From CAKZSB01 sp964573105 (lineage in GTDB: Bacteria; Pseudomonadota; Gammaproteobacteria; Granulosicoccales; Granulosicoccaceae), in the NCBI GenBank assembly GCA_964573105.1, contig CAZNIS010000019.1, positions 1 to 64,000 on the forward strand: 64,000 bases of DNA. The letters are read 5' to 3'. Both the position numbers and the translations under genes were made by a program. The notes below the pieces were generated by a model. The model was not told where the DNA came from and searched no databases. It saw nothing but the letters and a program-made list of their open reading frames with translations. Positions 34,137-43,622 of this stretch are shown piece after piece. Position 1 is the stretch's first letter. The number at the start of each line of letters is the position of its first letter.

Positions 34137-35207
34137 CTAGTCAACCGCGGGCGGTAGTCTCCTGGTCAGGAACTGGTCGATCGCTTCGATAAACTGCGCA
34201 TGCCTTTGCGCGCGCGGCTGCTGACCGTCAAGACAGACCATCACGTCATCCGGTTCTTCTTCGCGCAGGATGTCCAGTGCCTGATCGGTACACAGGCCGA
34301 GAAAATCGAAGTGACCGGTGTTGGGCACGTGCAATTGCTCAAGCTGTGCGGGAGGCAGCATGGCAGCCAGTGCCAGCGATTCTTTTTGCTGATCGATCTG
34401 CTCACCACGCGGTGCACCGACTACCAGTACGGGTATGTCGATAGCGGCGAGGCTCTCGGCGGTGAGCGTTTGCGTGCCGCCCAGATCCAGTGATACGACA
34501 GCACTGATTCTCTGATCGCGATTGCTGGCCGCCAGTTGTGCATAGTCTTCCGGGTGCCCGATATTCAGCTGCGAAAGCGCCCCGCAACTGATTCCAGCGG
34601 CATCCGTTGCACAGTAGTCTCGATGCGCCTGAAAATCGCTGCCAGCACCGGCCAGTCGCATGACGGTCAGGCCGCCCAGTGAATGCCCGACAGCTGCAAT
34701 GCGATCGACATCGATTCGGTCGGCCCAGGTCGGATCGGCCAGCAGCTTGTCCAACAGTCGCGAAAGATCGGCCGGTCGCTCCCACAGCCGTCGCGATTCT
34801 TCCGGTCGACGATCGAACGAGGTGGAGCCAGGGTGGTTGACGGCGGCGACGGTGTAACCCCGTTCTGCCAGCTCGCGACCGAGCCAGGCTTGATTGAAGA
34901 TATTGCCGTACATGCCATGGGAGACCAGCACCAGGGGCCGCTTGTCGCTGGCGGGTTCGGCATCTTTGATCGCTTCGACTGAGGCCCAGACCGCGTTGCC
35001 AAGCACCGGTCCGGGAGCCGCCTCGGAATCGGTGGGATACCAGATCCAGCCGACGGTATCGCGCCGACCCTGCGGGTCCTGCAGTTCAAGTTCTGTCATT
35101 GCAGCCTGGGGTGTTGCCTGGGCAACAGAAAACGTCAGACTTGTGGCAAGGCTGGTTACCGCTACCACCGCCAATGCGAGGTGCCGTGAAAGGGATGAAT
35201 GTCGCAC
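34137..35207 (-). CDS. exported alpha/beta-hydrolase (PAF-acetylhydrolase/lipase-like)
   Basis: A 356-residue secreted serine hydrolase with a Sec signal (ALAVVAVTSLATSLTFSVAQA). The nucleophile elbow is GHSLGG, the oxyanion region is 'PLVLVSHGMYGN', and the catalytic His appears in 'NTGHFDFLGLC'. Related proteins are platelet-activating-factor acetylhydrolase-like or dienelactone-hydrolase-like enzymes. It starts with GTG behind an AGGAG site six bases away. It is divergent from the AraC gene, and a direct repeat in the shared promoter suggests AraC control. Substrate is unknown; esters or lipids are plausible. Confidence 0.85.
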   Translation of the reverse strand: MRHSSLSRHLALAVVAVTSLATSLTFSVAQATPQAAMTELELQDPQGRRDTVGWIWYPTDSEAAPGPVLGNAVWASVEAIKDAEPASDKRPLVLVSHGMYGNIFNQAWLGRELAERGYTVAAVNHPGSTSFDRRPEESRRLWERPADLSRLLDKLLADPTWADRIDVDRIAAVGHSLGGLTVMRLAGAGSDFQAHRDYCATDAAGISCGALSQLNIGHPEDYAQLAASNRDQRISAVVSLDLGGTQTLTAESLAAIDIPVLVVGAPRGEQIDQQKESLALAAMLPPAQLEQLHVPNTGHFDFLGLCTDQALDILREEEPDDVMVCLDGQQPRAQRHAQFIEAIDQFLTRRLPPAVD

Positions 35208-35282
35208 AAGGATCTCCTGTCGTTGAGTGCGATATCAGTGTCGACCGGCCACGGCGATCAGGCGTCCTGAATGCGAATTCGA

Positions 35283-35323
35283 GACGTCGCAAATGGCGAT
35301 TATGCTAATCTGCGACTTCGCAA
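35283..35323. promoter_or_regulatory. direct repeat in hydrolase/AraC divergent promoter
   Basis: GACGTCGCAA (35283-35292) and GACTTCGCAA (35314-35323) are near-identical and 31 bases apart, about three helical turns. Direct repeats spaced in this way are typical AraC-family binding sites. A TATGCTAAT between them could be a -10 element. The AraC-family gene begins just downstream. Confidence 0.5.
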
Positions 35324-35344
35324 CCCCGCCCTTTGAAACCTCGC

Positions 35345-36331
35345 ATGTTATTGATTCCATTTCCATTTTTGACTACCGCAGTATTATTGGTGGCTTGGAT
35401 AGCACTTCGTGCAGTTGCCCGCCTGCCGTCGCGCGCTTTCAGTTATATCGATGGCTTTTTCGTGCTCGCTGCGGCGCAGTCTGCGCTGCTCGGCCTGCGG
35501 CACGGCTATGGCTGGGCACCGGCCGGTGTGCTATTGCCCGTCACCGCCGTGCTGTTGCCGCCACTGGCGCTGGCTTGCTTTCGGCATCCACCCTGGCGCC
35601 AGGCGCTAATGTGGCACGCGGTGCCGGCAGCGCTGGTGGCGCTGGTCTCGCTGACTGTTGTGCCCTTGCTGGATGTGCTGGTGCCGCTGATCTATCTGGG
35701 CTTTGCCGCGATGCTTGCAGCCCACGGTCTGTCGGGTGAGTCAAACCTGACCTGGGCGCGTCTGGGCGACATGCCGGGCAGTCAACTGGCGCTGTGGATG
35801 ATGGTGGCTGTGCTGGTGTTCTCGACCATCGCGGACGTGGTCATTGCCATTGATTTCGCGCGCACGCGAGGCGCCAATGTCGGCGCAATTGTGATGGTGG
35901 CCCAGAGCGTGACGCTGGTGTCGGTATGCCTGATCATCTGGCGCAGCGTGCCGCGCATCGATCAGCCAGCAGCAGTTGAGCCACCACCCGCTAACGGCGA
36001 TCTGGCAGCCGATTTCGATACCGTCGAGCGTGAACTGCGATCGCGCGAACTGCATCTGGATGCCGATCTGAATCTGCAGCGTCTGGCACGCAAGACCGGC
36101 ATCCCCGCCAAGCGGGTATCCGCAGCGGTCAATGCGATAGAGGGCATGAATGTCTCGCAGTGGGTCAATCGACTGCGCATCGAACACGCGCAAACATTGC
36201 TGGCCGATCCGGATCGGCTGGTCAGCGACGTGATCTACGACAGCGGTTTCAACACCAAATCGAGTTTCAATCGCGAGTTTCGGCGCGTCGCCGGCACCAC
36301 GCCGAGTGCGTGGCGTCGGGCACAGTCATGA
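35345..36331 (+). CDS. membrane-anchored AraC-family regulator
   Basis: A ~328-residue protein in which roughly 200 N-terminal residues form six or more hydrophobic helices and the C-terminal 100 form an AraC-type double HTH: 'LNLQRLARKTGIPAKRVSAAVN' and 'VSDVIYDSGFNTKSSFNREFRRVAGTTPSAWRR'. The frame opens at a TTG (35333), but an ATG at 35345 is more likely. Membrane AraC proteins of this sort sense a signal in the membrane or periplasm and often regulate a divergent hydrolase or transporter; here the divergent secreted hydrolase is the obvious target. Confidence 0.85.
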   Translation: MLLIPFPFLTTAVLLVAWIALRAVARLPSRAFSYIDGFFVLAAAQSALLGLRHGYGWAPAGVLLPVTAVLLPPLALACFRHPPWRQALMWHAVPAALVALVSLTVVPLLDVLVPLIYLGFAAMLAAHGLSGESNLTWARLGDMPGSQLALWMMVAVLVFSTIADVVIAIDFARTRGANVGAIVMVAQSVTLVSVCLIIWRSVPRIDQPAAVEPPPANGDLAADFDTVERELRSRELHLDADLNLQRLARKTGIPAKRVSAAVNAIEGMNVSQWVNRLRIEHAQTLLADPDRLVSDVIYDSGFNTKSSFNREFRRVAGTTPSAWRRAQS

Positions 36332-36374
36332 ACCACTCGGCCTGCCCGGCCAGTTGCCGGACAAGCCGCGACAA

Positions 36375-37787
36375 TTACATCGGCCAGAGTGCGGTTTCCG
36401 GATAGAACTGTGACCAGGCAAACCAGAATGCCTGATGACCACCCAGATCGGCACCGTCCTTGTCCACCGCCCTCACACCACCGCCATCCAGCACCAGGCG
36501 AATGTTCTCAAACTCGATGGTCTCGCCTTTTTTCAATGCTGCCTCGGCCTTGTTGCGATGAAAGGCGATGGGTTTGCCAGAAGCTGCAATCAAGCCGACC
36601 ACATCCTCCTGCACTGGCAATCGCGGATCGACGTCACCGATCGGGAAGATCGGTCCGTTGGCGTCGCGATTGTTGCGAAAATCAAAATCCCGTCCCAGCG
36701 CCAGTGACTCGGCGAGCACGGTAGTTTGCGGATGGGCCGCTTTCCATGCGCCCCAGGTGGTGGTAACAACGCCGGCCTGCTTCAAACGAAACCCCTTCTC
36801 TGCCAACGGGCCGGTGACCGCCCGACCGCGAAAGGTATCCAGCACCGACCAGCTGGTCAGATCGTACATGACCTTGTTCGAACGTATCAGCAGACCAGAT
36901 GTTCGCAACACCGGGCGCTCGACCCCTTCCGGCAATTCATCGGTGAAGTACACCTGCGCCGATCCGCACAGCGTGCAATAGGGAATTCCCAGATCGCGTC
37001 CGCCGAGCGTGTCGTTGATCATTTCACGCACTTCCATGATGCGCCGCGGATAGGCGCGATACTCGCCGTTGACTTCAACCCCGAATACCGTGTCGCCGTC
37101 TTTCAGCCAGCTTGCGTCCGCGGCACTGGTGACCTCGGGGTTGTCGGCCGCCGGTATGCAGTTGCACAGCTCATCAGTGGTGTCGTAGGGACGATCATCA
37201 ATGCGCACGCCACCCCACGAGACATGTCGCCAGTCGACTTCACCCTCGACAAAAATCTTCTCCCACTCGGGCACAATCAACGTATAGATGTTGCGTTTGT
37301 ACGGCAGATAGTTCGGTGGCGCCGGGATATCCCAGGCCATTAGGTGATTGGTGGTACGCCCCCAATAATCGACGCCGTCGAACGTGATCCCAAGCAGCCG
37401 CGTTGCCGCATCGCCCAGCACAGAACGCAAATCGGGTGACGAGGCAATGCGCATGACGTCACTGATCAGCCAGGCCAGCCGCGCATCGCCCGATTCGCCA
37501 ATAGTTTTGACCGCCGCACTCTGGCTCGGCCCCCAGGTACCGGACTTCAGCTCATCACCGAACGCCGTCTCCAGCGCCGCTGCAATGTCATCGCTGACTT
37601 CACCGTCAGGGTAGTCGGGCGGCGTGCCAAAGCGATCGATCACATGCTGCGGCAAAGCGGGCCGCACGTCTGTATCGGCGATAGTTTGTGACGCGAGCGC
37701 AGCCAACCCAAGCAAAAAAGCCAGCAGCCAATACCGCAAGCGGTGGTTCAAGCGAGATGACAGGCGCCACTGTTGTTTGTTATCCAT
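36375..37787 (-). CDS. DUF3179 family exported protein
   Basis: A 470-residue protein with a single hydrophobic N-terminal segment (LAFLLGLAALASQTIA) and a DUF3179 domain. The conserved blocks are 'EYRAYPRRIMEVREMINDTLGG', 'IPYCTLCGSAQVYF' with a CxxC pair, and 'SGLLIRSNKVMYDLTSWS'. The extra ~150 residues before the domain carry 'RVALPQHVIDRFG'-like and 'WLISDVMR' stretches not recognised. DUF3179 proteins are found outside the cytoplasm and may handle metals or redox groups via the CxxC; the function is undefined. The C-terminal part is followed by the AraC gene in the opposite direction. Confidence 0.85.
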   Translation of the reverse strand: MDNKQQWRLSSRLNHRLRYWLLAFLLGLAALASQTIADTDVRPALPQHVIDRFGTPPDYPDGEVSDDIAAALETAFGDELKSGTWGPSQSAAVKTIGESGDARLAWLISDVMRIASSPDLRSVLGDAATRLLGITFDGVDYWGRTTNHLMAWDIPAPPNYLPYKRNIYTLIVPEWEKIFVEGEVDWRHVSWGGVRIDDRPYDTTDELCNCIPAADNPEVTSAADASWLKDGDTVFGVEVNGEYRAYPRRIMEVREMINDTLGGRDLGIPYCTLCGSAQVYFTDELPEGVERPVLRTSGLLIRSNKVMYDLTSWSVLDTFRGRAVTGPLAEKGFRLKQAGVVTTTWGAWKAAHPQTTVLAESLALGRDFDFRNNRDANGPIFPIGDVDPRLPVQEDVVGLIAASGKPIAFHRNKAEAALKKGETIEFENIRLVLDGGGVRAVDKDGADLGGHQAFWFAWSQFYPETALWPM

Positions 37788-38069
37788 ACCGATCTGACCA
37801 TTGTGTGATTACCCATGATCAGAGGGCCAAAACGGCCGAGAGTTCGCACCGCCTGTCTGCCTGCGGACTGATTTACCGTTCCATTACGCAGATCGGTGAT
37901 AACCGAATCGGTGATCGGTGCTCGCTATTCGTGTACTGGAATGAACAGCGCGCGACAAAGCCGAACGCGGGCGGCGCACTTTCGCACCAAGGTGAGCGTC
38001 AGCGAGGTTTAGCGGCGGGGGATCAGGCCGCAGCTTTACTGTTAGCCACTGCGGCGTGGAGTGATGTGA

Positions 38070-38417
38070 TCAGCCTTGATAGCGCTCGATCAATTGTCGC
38101 AATAGTTGGCTGCGGTGCGCGCCGGGTGCGAGCGCCAGCCAGCCTACCCGACTGTCCGGATCCTGTCCGAGCGCGGCGGCCTGATGCCGCGAGTAGCGCA
38201 TCAGCGACTCTCGAAGCTGGCATGTTTCGAACAGGTGGAAGATGCGACCAGTGGCTTCGCTGTAGAAAAACGCGATACAGGATACCGGGGGCGCCTGCCG
38301 CTTTCGCGTGATCGGCATCGACGGCAACCAGTCGAGCCTGATGTCAGATACACTGAGGCCGACTCCCTCTGGCGTTGAGTCGATGTCAATGTCAACTTGT
38401 TGAGCCGTTGCTGCCAT
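38070..38417 (-). CDS. small hypothetical protein
   Basis: A 115-residue ORF with an even amino-acid composition and 'GRIFHLFETCQLRESLMRYSRHQAA' in the middle. No family is recognised and no signal or membrane segment is evident. It starts with ATG and lies 280 bases downstream of the DUF3179 start in the opposite flank, divergent from the DMSP lyase region. It may be genuine, but composition is the only support. Confidence 0.45.
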   Translation of the reverse strand: MAATAQQVDIDIDSTPEGVGLSVSDIRLDWLPSMPITRKRQAPPVSCIAFFYSEATGRIFHLFETCQLRESLMRYSRHQAAALGQDPDSRVGWLALAPGAHRSQLLRQLIERYQG

Positions 38418-38667
38418 GTCCCGTCTCCGCTGTCTTTCCGTTACCGCAAATGCTACGGACTGAATTTCGCTAACACAACGCTCGTGAGCAGTTGTGAATT
38501 AAATTCGCAGATTCATCACTTGCACTGCCCGAGGTTTTTTTGCACTCAGCATTCACCGCGCGACAAACGAGTCGCAATCCATATCATTGCCAATCGCACG
38601 GGCGCTTACGGTTGCCGTTGCCCTCGCTACAATCACTAACGTGAACCCGAGCCGAGAGGTGCCGCAC

Positions 38668-40011
38668 ATGACAGTGGAACACTACCGCGATCAACGCAAA
38701 ATCGATCCGTCACTGGGCGACAAACTCGGCGATGGCACCCCCAACGACAACGACCGCGTCGAGATTGGCCCAACGCAACTGGCGTTTTCAGAGTGGGCCG
38801 CTGCGGGTCTTACACTGCCCAATCTGCAACAGATGCGTGAGTATCGCTGGCATCGCCTGACGCAGCATATCGTCGAACGCGACTATGGGGGCTTGCTGGT
38901 GTTTGATCCGTTGAACATTCGCTACGCGACTGACAGCACCAACATGCAGCTGTGGAATACCCACAACCCGTTTCGCGCGGTGTTGCTGTGTGCCGATGGT
39001 TACATGGTCATCTGGGATTATAAAAACTCGCCCTTTTTGTCGACCTTCAATCCGCTGGTCCGGGAGCAACGCTCGGGCGCGGATCTTTTTTATTTTGATC
39101 GTGGCGACAAGGTCGACATCGCGGCCGACGCGTTCTCCAACGAGGTGCGTCTGCTGATCGATGAGCACGGTGGCGGCAATCGGCGCCTGGCCGTCGATAA
39201 AATCATGATCGACGGTCTGCGCGCGCTGGAGGCGCAGGGCTTTGAAGTCATGCCGGGCGAAGAGCTCACCGAAAAATGCCGTGCGGTAAAGGGGCCAGAT
39301 GAAATTCTGGCCATGCGATGCGCGGCCCATGCCTGCGAAACAGCGGTGGCCGAGATGGAGACATTCGCGCGTGAGAAAGTACCGGCCGGCGGGATCAGCG
39401 AGGACGACGTCTGGGCAGTTCTGCACGCGGGTAACATCAGGCGCGGTGGCGAATGGATCGAAACACGCCTGTTGGCTTCGGGACCGCGCACCAACCCGTG
39501 GTTTCAGGAATGCGGTCAACGCATGATTCAGAACAACGAAATCATCAGTTTTGATACCGATCTGATCGGCAGCTACGGGATTTGCGTCGATATGAGCCGC
39601 AGCTGGTGGATTGGCGATCTGTCACCACCCGCCGCCATGGTCGATGCCATGCGTCATGCGCACGAGCACATTATGACCAATATGCAAATGCTGAAACCCG
39701 GCGTCAATATTCAGGACCTGACTCGCAACACCCATGTCCTGCGACCCGAATATCAGAAGCTGAAATACGGCTGTCTGATGCACGGTGTCGGCCTGTGTGA
39801 CGAGTGGCCACTGGTTGCTTATCCAGATCAATTTGTCGAGGGCGCCTTCGACTATGAGTTAGAGGCCGGCATGGTGTTGTGCGTCGAGGCACTGGTGAGC
39901 CCGGAAGATGGAGACTTTTCGATCAAACTCGAAGATCAGGTGCTGGTCACCGACAACGGTTTTGAAAATCTCAATCACTATCCGTTCGATGAGCGCCTGA
40001 TGGGGGTCTGA
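38668..40011 (+). CDS. dddP: DMSP lyase DddP
   Basis: A 447-residue M24-peptidase-fold enzyme that cleaves dimethylsulfoniopropionate to dimethyl sulfide and acrylate. It is nearly colinear with roseobacter DddP: 'GDGTPNDNDRVEIGPTQLAF', 'FNPLVREQRSGADLFYF' and 'MHGVGLCDEWPLVAYPD'. The expected metal ligands D296, D298, D308, H372, E407 and E422 are all present and correspond to the published DddP residues with a one-residue offset. The frame opens at 38587, but AGAGG eight bases before the ATG at 38668 decides the start. No DMSP transporter or acrylate genes are next to it. It is convergent with an aminotransferase, four bases apart. Confidence 0.95.
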   Translation: MTVEHYRDQRKIDPSLGDKLGDGTPNDNDRVEIGPTQLAFSEWAAAGLTLPNLQQMREYRWHRLTQHIVERDYGGLLVFDPLNIRYATDSTNMQLWNTHNPFRAVLLCADGYMVIWDYKNSPFLSTFNPLVREQRSGADLFYFDRGDKVDIAADAFSNEVRLLIDEHGGGNRRLAVDKIMIDGLRALEAQGFEVMPGEELTEKCRAVKGPDEILAMRCAAHACETAVAEMETFAREKVPAGGISEDDVWAVLHAGNIRRGGEWIETRLLASGPRTNPWFQECGQRMIQNNEIISFDTDLIGSYGICVDMSRSWWIGDLSPPAAMVDAMRHAHEHIMTNMQMLKPGVNIQDLTRNTHVLRPEYQKLKYGCLMHGVGLCDEWPLVAYPDQFVEGAFDYELEAGMVLCVEALVSPEDGDFSIKLEDQVLVTDNGFENLNHYPFDERLMGV

Positions 40012-40015
40012 GTCA

Positions 40016-41167
40016 CTATAGATCGATGGATTGCAGACGGTCGGCCAGCCCGGCAATGGTTGGCGCATCGATATTGGCAAACGCAATCCGCAGATATTGC
40101 GATTGGCCCTGGCCAAAAAATTCACCCGGCAGACAACTGATCCCCAATTGCCCGGCCAACTGCTGCGCCACCTCAATGGAGCATCGGCCTTCAAACGGAT
40201 GCCGCAGGTACGCAAAATAGGCGCCCATTGCACCGAGTTGCCAGCTTGGCACCCGGGTAAGTGTCGCGCGCATGGCACTGGCTCTTTTTGCAATTTCAGT
40301 GGCGTTATCTTCGCGCCACTCGGCCAGTGGCTCCAGTGTTTCTGCCACCGCAACCTGCGCTGCCCGCGGCGCACAGATCTGAAGATTGTCCATTATCTTT
40401 GATACCGCACCGATCACACGCGTGCCTGCCGTAACCGCACCGAGTCGATGGCCGGGTATGCAAAAAGACTTTGAAAAGCTGTAGAGCTGAATCAGTGAAT
40501 CCTGCCAGTGGTTTGAGGCGAACAGTGAATGACGCCGATCGGTAAAGTCGCGATAGGTTTCATCCAGAATCAACCAGACCCCTTTTTCCAGACAAACTTC
40601 AAATATCTGCTGCAACAGCGCCGGCGGATAGACAGCGCCGGTCGGATTGTTTGGACTGACAATCGCCAGCGCACAAACCCCGTCCAGTGCGTCGGCCAAT
40701 TGATTGATGTCTGGCAAAAAACCGTTGCCGGCATCGCAGGGTGTATAGCGTGTCGCGACGCCGAGCATCGCAAGCGTCGACTCGTGATTGAAGTAATACG
40801 GTGACACCATCAACACGGTATCGCCGTGACAGGCCACTGCCATCACCGCGGCCACAAACGCCTGATTGCAGCCGGAGGTAATGTGTGTGTGATGCGCCCC
40901 GATCGAGGCTTGATAGCTCTGCGCCAGATGACTGGCGTACACCGTACGCAATGCGGACTCGCCCTCGATCGGACCATAGCTACACATCGCCGGCGAGCTA
41001 CTTGCGCGTGCCAGCGCCTGCAGCAGCAGCTCGGGTGGCGAATACCCCGGCACCGCCTGCGACAAATCCATAATCGGGCCACAGGCACCGTTGTAGTTGT
41101 CCAGCCACGCGGCGGCGGCCGGTATCAGCGGTGGCGACAATCGATCGACAGCAGGGTTGAGATTCAC
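40016..41167 (-). CDS. class I/II aminotransferase
   Basis: A PLP-dependent fold-type I aminotransferase. The Schiff-base Lys lies in LYSFSKSFCIPGHRLG, the 'IVSPNNPTGAVY' and 'WLILDETYRDF' blocks bind PLP, and 'LSQAVPGYSP' is a family-specific start. A frame extends to 41299, but homologues begin near NLNPAVDRLS, so a GTG at 41167 with a weak AGG upstream is taken (383 residues). Substrate class is unclear; it resembles arginine/aspartate-type and putative catabolic aminotransferases. It runs toward dddP, which makes a shared metabolic role possible but unproven. Confidence 0.82.
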   Translation of the reverse strand: MNLNPAVDRLSPPLIPAAAAWLDNYNGACGPIMDLSQAVPGYSPPELLLQALARASSSPAMCSYGPIEGESALRTVYASHLAQSYQASIGAHHTHITSGCNQAFVAAVMAVACHGDTVLMVSPYYFNHESTLAMLGVATRYTPCDAGNGFLPDINQLADALDGVCALAIVSPNNPTGAVYPPALLQQIFEVCLEKGVWLILDETYRDFTDRRHSLFASNHWQDSLIQLYSFSKSFCIPGHRLGAVTAGTRVIGAVSKIMDNLQICAPRAAQVAVAETLEPLAEWREDNATEIAKRASAMRATLTRVPSWQLGAMGAYFAYLRHPFEGRCSIEVAQQLAGQLGISCLPGEFFGQGQSQYLRIAFANIDAPTIAGLADRLQSIDL

Positions 41168-41578
41168 GCGGGTGCCTGCGAGCAAAGCACGCCAATCTAC
41201 TCGTTCTGTGCGGACATTTCCAGATACCGCGCCACCAGGGCGCGCACGCGCGCCTCTGCGGCGATACCGGAGCACGCGACAGGCCGGCGTTTCAGCCAAA
41301 TCACATCACGACAACGCAGACGTGGTCCGCAAACTCGAACAAGCCTGCTTGCCGCCTGTGCGCGCGCCAACTATACCCAATGCAACACGTCCAGCGGCTT
41401 CAAATCAGCGCGCCCGTCCATGCGTGATCGTGCAAACTGACAGTTGCTGCGTGGTACACTATCGTGGCGTTTTACAACGCCCGATTCCTGAATCGTGTTA
41501 GTGCCCAGCTCTACCCGCAAACCGGTCTGTGCGTTTGCGATCAACCCCGGATGTTCACGTTTCGAGGAACGCAAGCGA

Positions 41579-43414
41579 GTGAATTCGGCAAATTTTAAAA
41601 TCCCCGACAAGGCACTCTGGTTTGCGCAAATTGCCGACTTGCGCAACGCTTCCTATAGCCGCACACGGCTGCTGCGCTTCACAGTGCCAGGTGGCGCCTG
41701 TGTGTCCGCCATCGTACTTGCGTTGCTGTGCCTGCTGGTCACGCTGGGTACTTCGGTATTGCCGTGGGTGGCAGTGGTCAGCACCGTAAAGATCGGCGCT
41801 TATCTAGTCTGGATTCGGGAGTCAATTCTCGCGGGCGCCACGCAAACCGAATCGGCGGCACGTCGCTATTCGCGCGTCAGTGTGTTGCTGGCAGCCATCA
41901 CCGCCGTGTGCTGGAGCCTTTTTTCTATCTGCCTGTTTGTCGGTCTTGAGAACAATCCGCTGTGGCTCTATTACGCGCTCTTCGCCACCACGGTACTCAC
42001 CGCCGTATGTTCGGCGGCGCTGGTCGGCCTCTCCATCCATACGCCATCGTCGGCAGCGTTTCTGCTCGGCGCTGTAGGGCCGTTTGGCACCGTGTTAATG
42101 AGCATGCAGAACCTGCAGGGCATGGTTCTGGGCGCGGCAGCCTGGTTATACGGCATCACGCTTTTCGTCTACGGCCTGAGCATCAAAAAATCGCATACGC
42201 AGTCGCTTCAGCTGCGCCGTGAGAACGTGGCGCTGCTCGAGCAATATCGTCAGGCAAAAATTGAAGCCGAGGAAAGCAGCAAGGCCAAAACCCGTTTTCT
42301 CGCGGCCGCCAGTCACGATCTGCGCCAGCCACTGCAGGCGATGGGACTGCTGATCGATTTGCTCGATCGCGCCGACAGCCCGCAAGAGCGCAGCAAAATC
42401 ATACGCTCGGTGAAATCCTCCTCAGACACACTGCTCGGTATGCTCGATCTGATCCTCGACGTGGGACGAATCGAGGCCGGCGTGGTCAAGGTCAAGACGC
42501 GGCAATTGCGTCTACAGGAACTGTTCGATGCGCTGCGCGATGACTTCCAGATCAGGGCAGTGGAAAAGGGCATTGATCTGGTAGTTGAACCAACGGCACT
42601 TTCCACCGTTAGCGACCCGCGACTGCTGCGCCGCATTCTGGCCAATTTTGTCGCCAACGCCATCGAATACACCGACTCCGGCAGGGTCTGGATAGAGGCA
42701 AAACCAGGCGACACCGGGGTGATAAAGGTCAGTGTCGGCGATACCGGCCGTGGCATTCCAGCCGAACATCTGGACCAGGTTTTCCAGGAGTACTTTCAGG
42801 TCGACGGTGAGCGCGGCAGCGGCCGTGAACGCGGCGGCATGGGCCTGGGACTGGCCATCGCATCGGGACTGTCCAATGCGCTTGAGCACGATATTGGCGT
42901 CGAGTCCGAACCCGGCAGCGGCAGTGTATTCAGCATTGAATTGCCGTTGGCGGAGTCCGCAGCACCCGATGTAACACCCGACACCGAAAAGGGGCCGGAG
43001 ACGATGGACAACTGGAAGGTGCTGGTCATCGAAGACGACGATGCAGTCCGCGACACACTGGAGATGGTGCTGGTCAGCTGGGGTCTGCGGGTTCGCGGTG
43101 TGACGAGCTTCACAGATGCCATGCGCGTCGTGCAAATGGGGTACAAACCGGATCTGGCGCTGTCTGATTTTCGCCTGGCCGATGAATACAGCGGCGCGGA
43201 CGTGCTGGATGCGATCCGCGAACAGCACCCTGGTGTGGCTGGCCTGCTACTGACCGGTGACACTTCACCGGAGCGAATTCTGGCGGCCAACGACAGCGGC
43301 TATATGCTGCTGCACAAGCCGGTCAAACCAACGGAGTTGTGGGACGCATTCAGGAAGTTGCTCGAACCGGACTCCAGATCGCACGGTTCAACAAAACCGC
43401 GTGAGACGGCATAA
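41579..43414 (+). CDS. hybrid sensor histidine kinase / response regulator
   Basis: A hybrid kinase. The N-terminal 190 residues contain six or seven membrane helices without a large periplasmic domain. Next come a coiled coil, the HisKA box 'KTRFLAAASHDLRQPLQAMG' with the phosphoacceptor His, a HATPase_c domain ('NAIEYTDSGRVW', 'DTGRGIPAEHLDQVFQEYFQ' and a GMGLGLAIASGLS G-box) and a C-terminal receiver ('VIEDDDAVRDTLEM', phospho-Asp in 'ALSDFRLA', Lys in 'LLHKPVKP'). The receiver makes it a CheY-like or phosphorelay protein. Start is uncertain: GTG at 41495 or GTG at 41579. No partner regulator is adjacent. Confidence 0.88.
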   Translation: MNSANFKIPDKALWFAQIADLRNASYSRTRLLRFTVPGGACVSAIVLALLCLLVTLGTSVLPWVAVVSTVKIGAYLVWIRESILAGATQTESAARRYSRVSVLLAAITAVCWSLFSICLFVGLENNPLWLYYALFATTVLTAVCSAALVGLSIHTPSSAAFLLGAVGPFGTVLMSMQNLQGMVLGAAAWLYGITLFVYGLSIKKSHTQSLQLRRENVALLEQYRQAKIEAEESSKAKTRFLAAASHDLRQPLQAMGLLIDLLDRADSPQERSKIIRSVKSSSDTLLGMLDLILDVGRIEAGVVKVKTRQLRLQELFDALRDDFQIRAVEKGIDLVVEPTALSTVSDPRLLRRILANFVANAIEYTDSGRVWIEAKPGDTGVIKVSVGDTGRGIPAEHLDQVFQEYFQVDGERGSGRERGGMGLGLAIASGLSNALEHDIGVESEPGSGSVFSIELPLAESAAPDVTPDTEKGPETMDNWKVLVIEDDDAVRDTLEMVLVSWGLRVRGVTSFTDAMRVVQMGYKPDLALSDFRLADEYSGADVLDAIREQHPGVAGLLLTGDTSPERILAANDSGYMLLHKPVKPTELWDAFRKLLEPDSRSHGSTKPRETA

Positions 43415-43622
43415 GCGGCAAGCGTCACGAGATTGACGGCCTCGCGGTGTGCGCGAACTGCCACTTCCATCGATGCGAGGTAAAAAGCCGCTCGCAATAC
43501 AGCCATACCACTGGCCGCTCGACTGCAGTTTGCCGCGTTCAATCCGATAGCGATGCTACGATGCACGTAACTTTACGCCCGCACCGTACAGGCAGTTACA
43601 ATAGCCATTCATTAGTCGAGCA

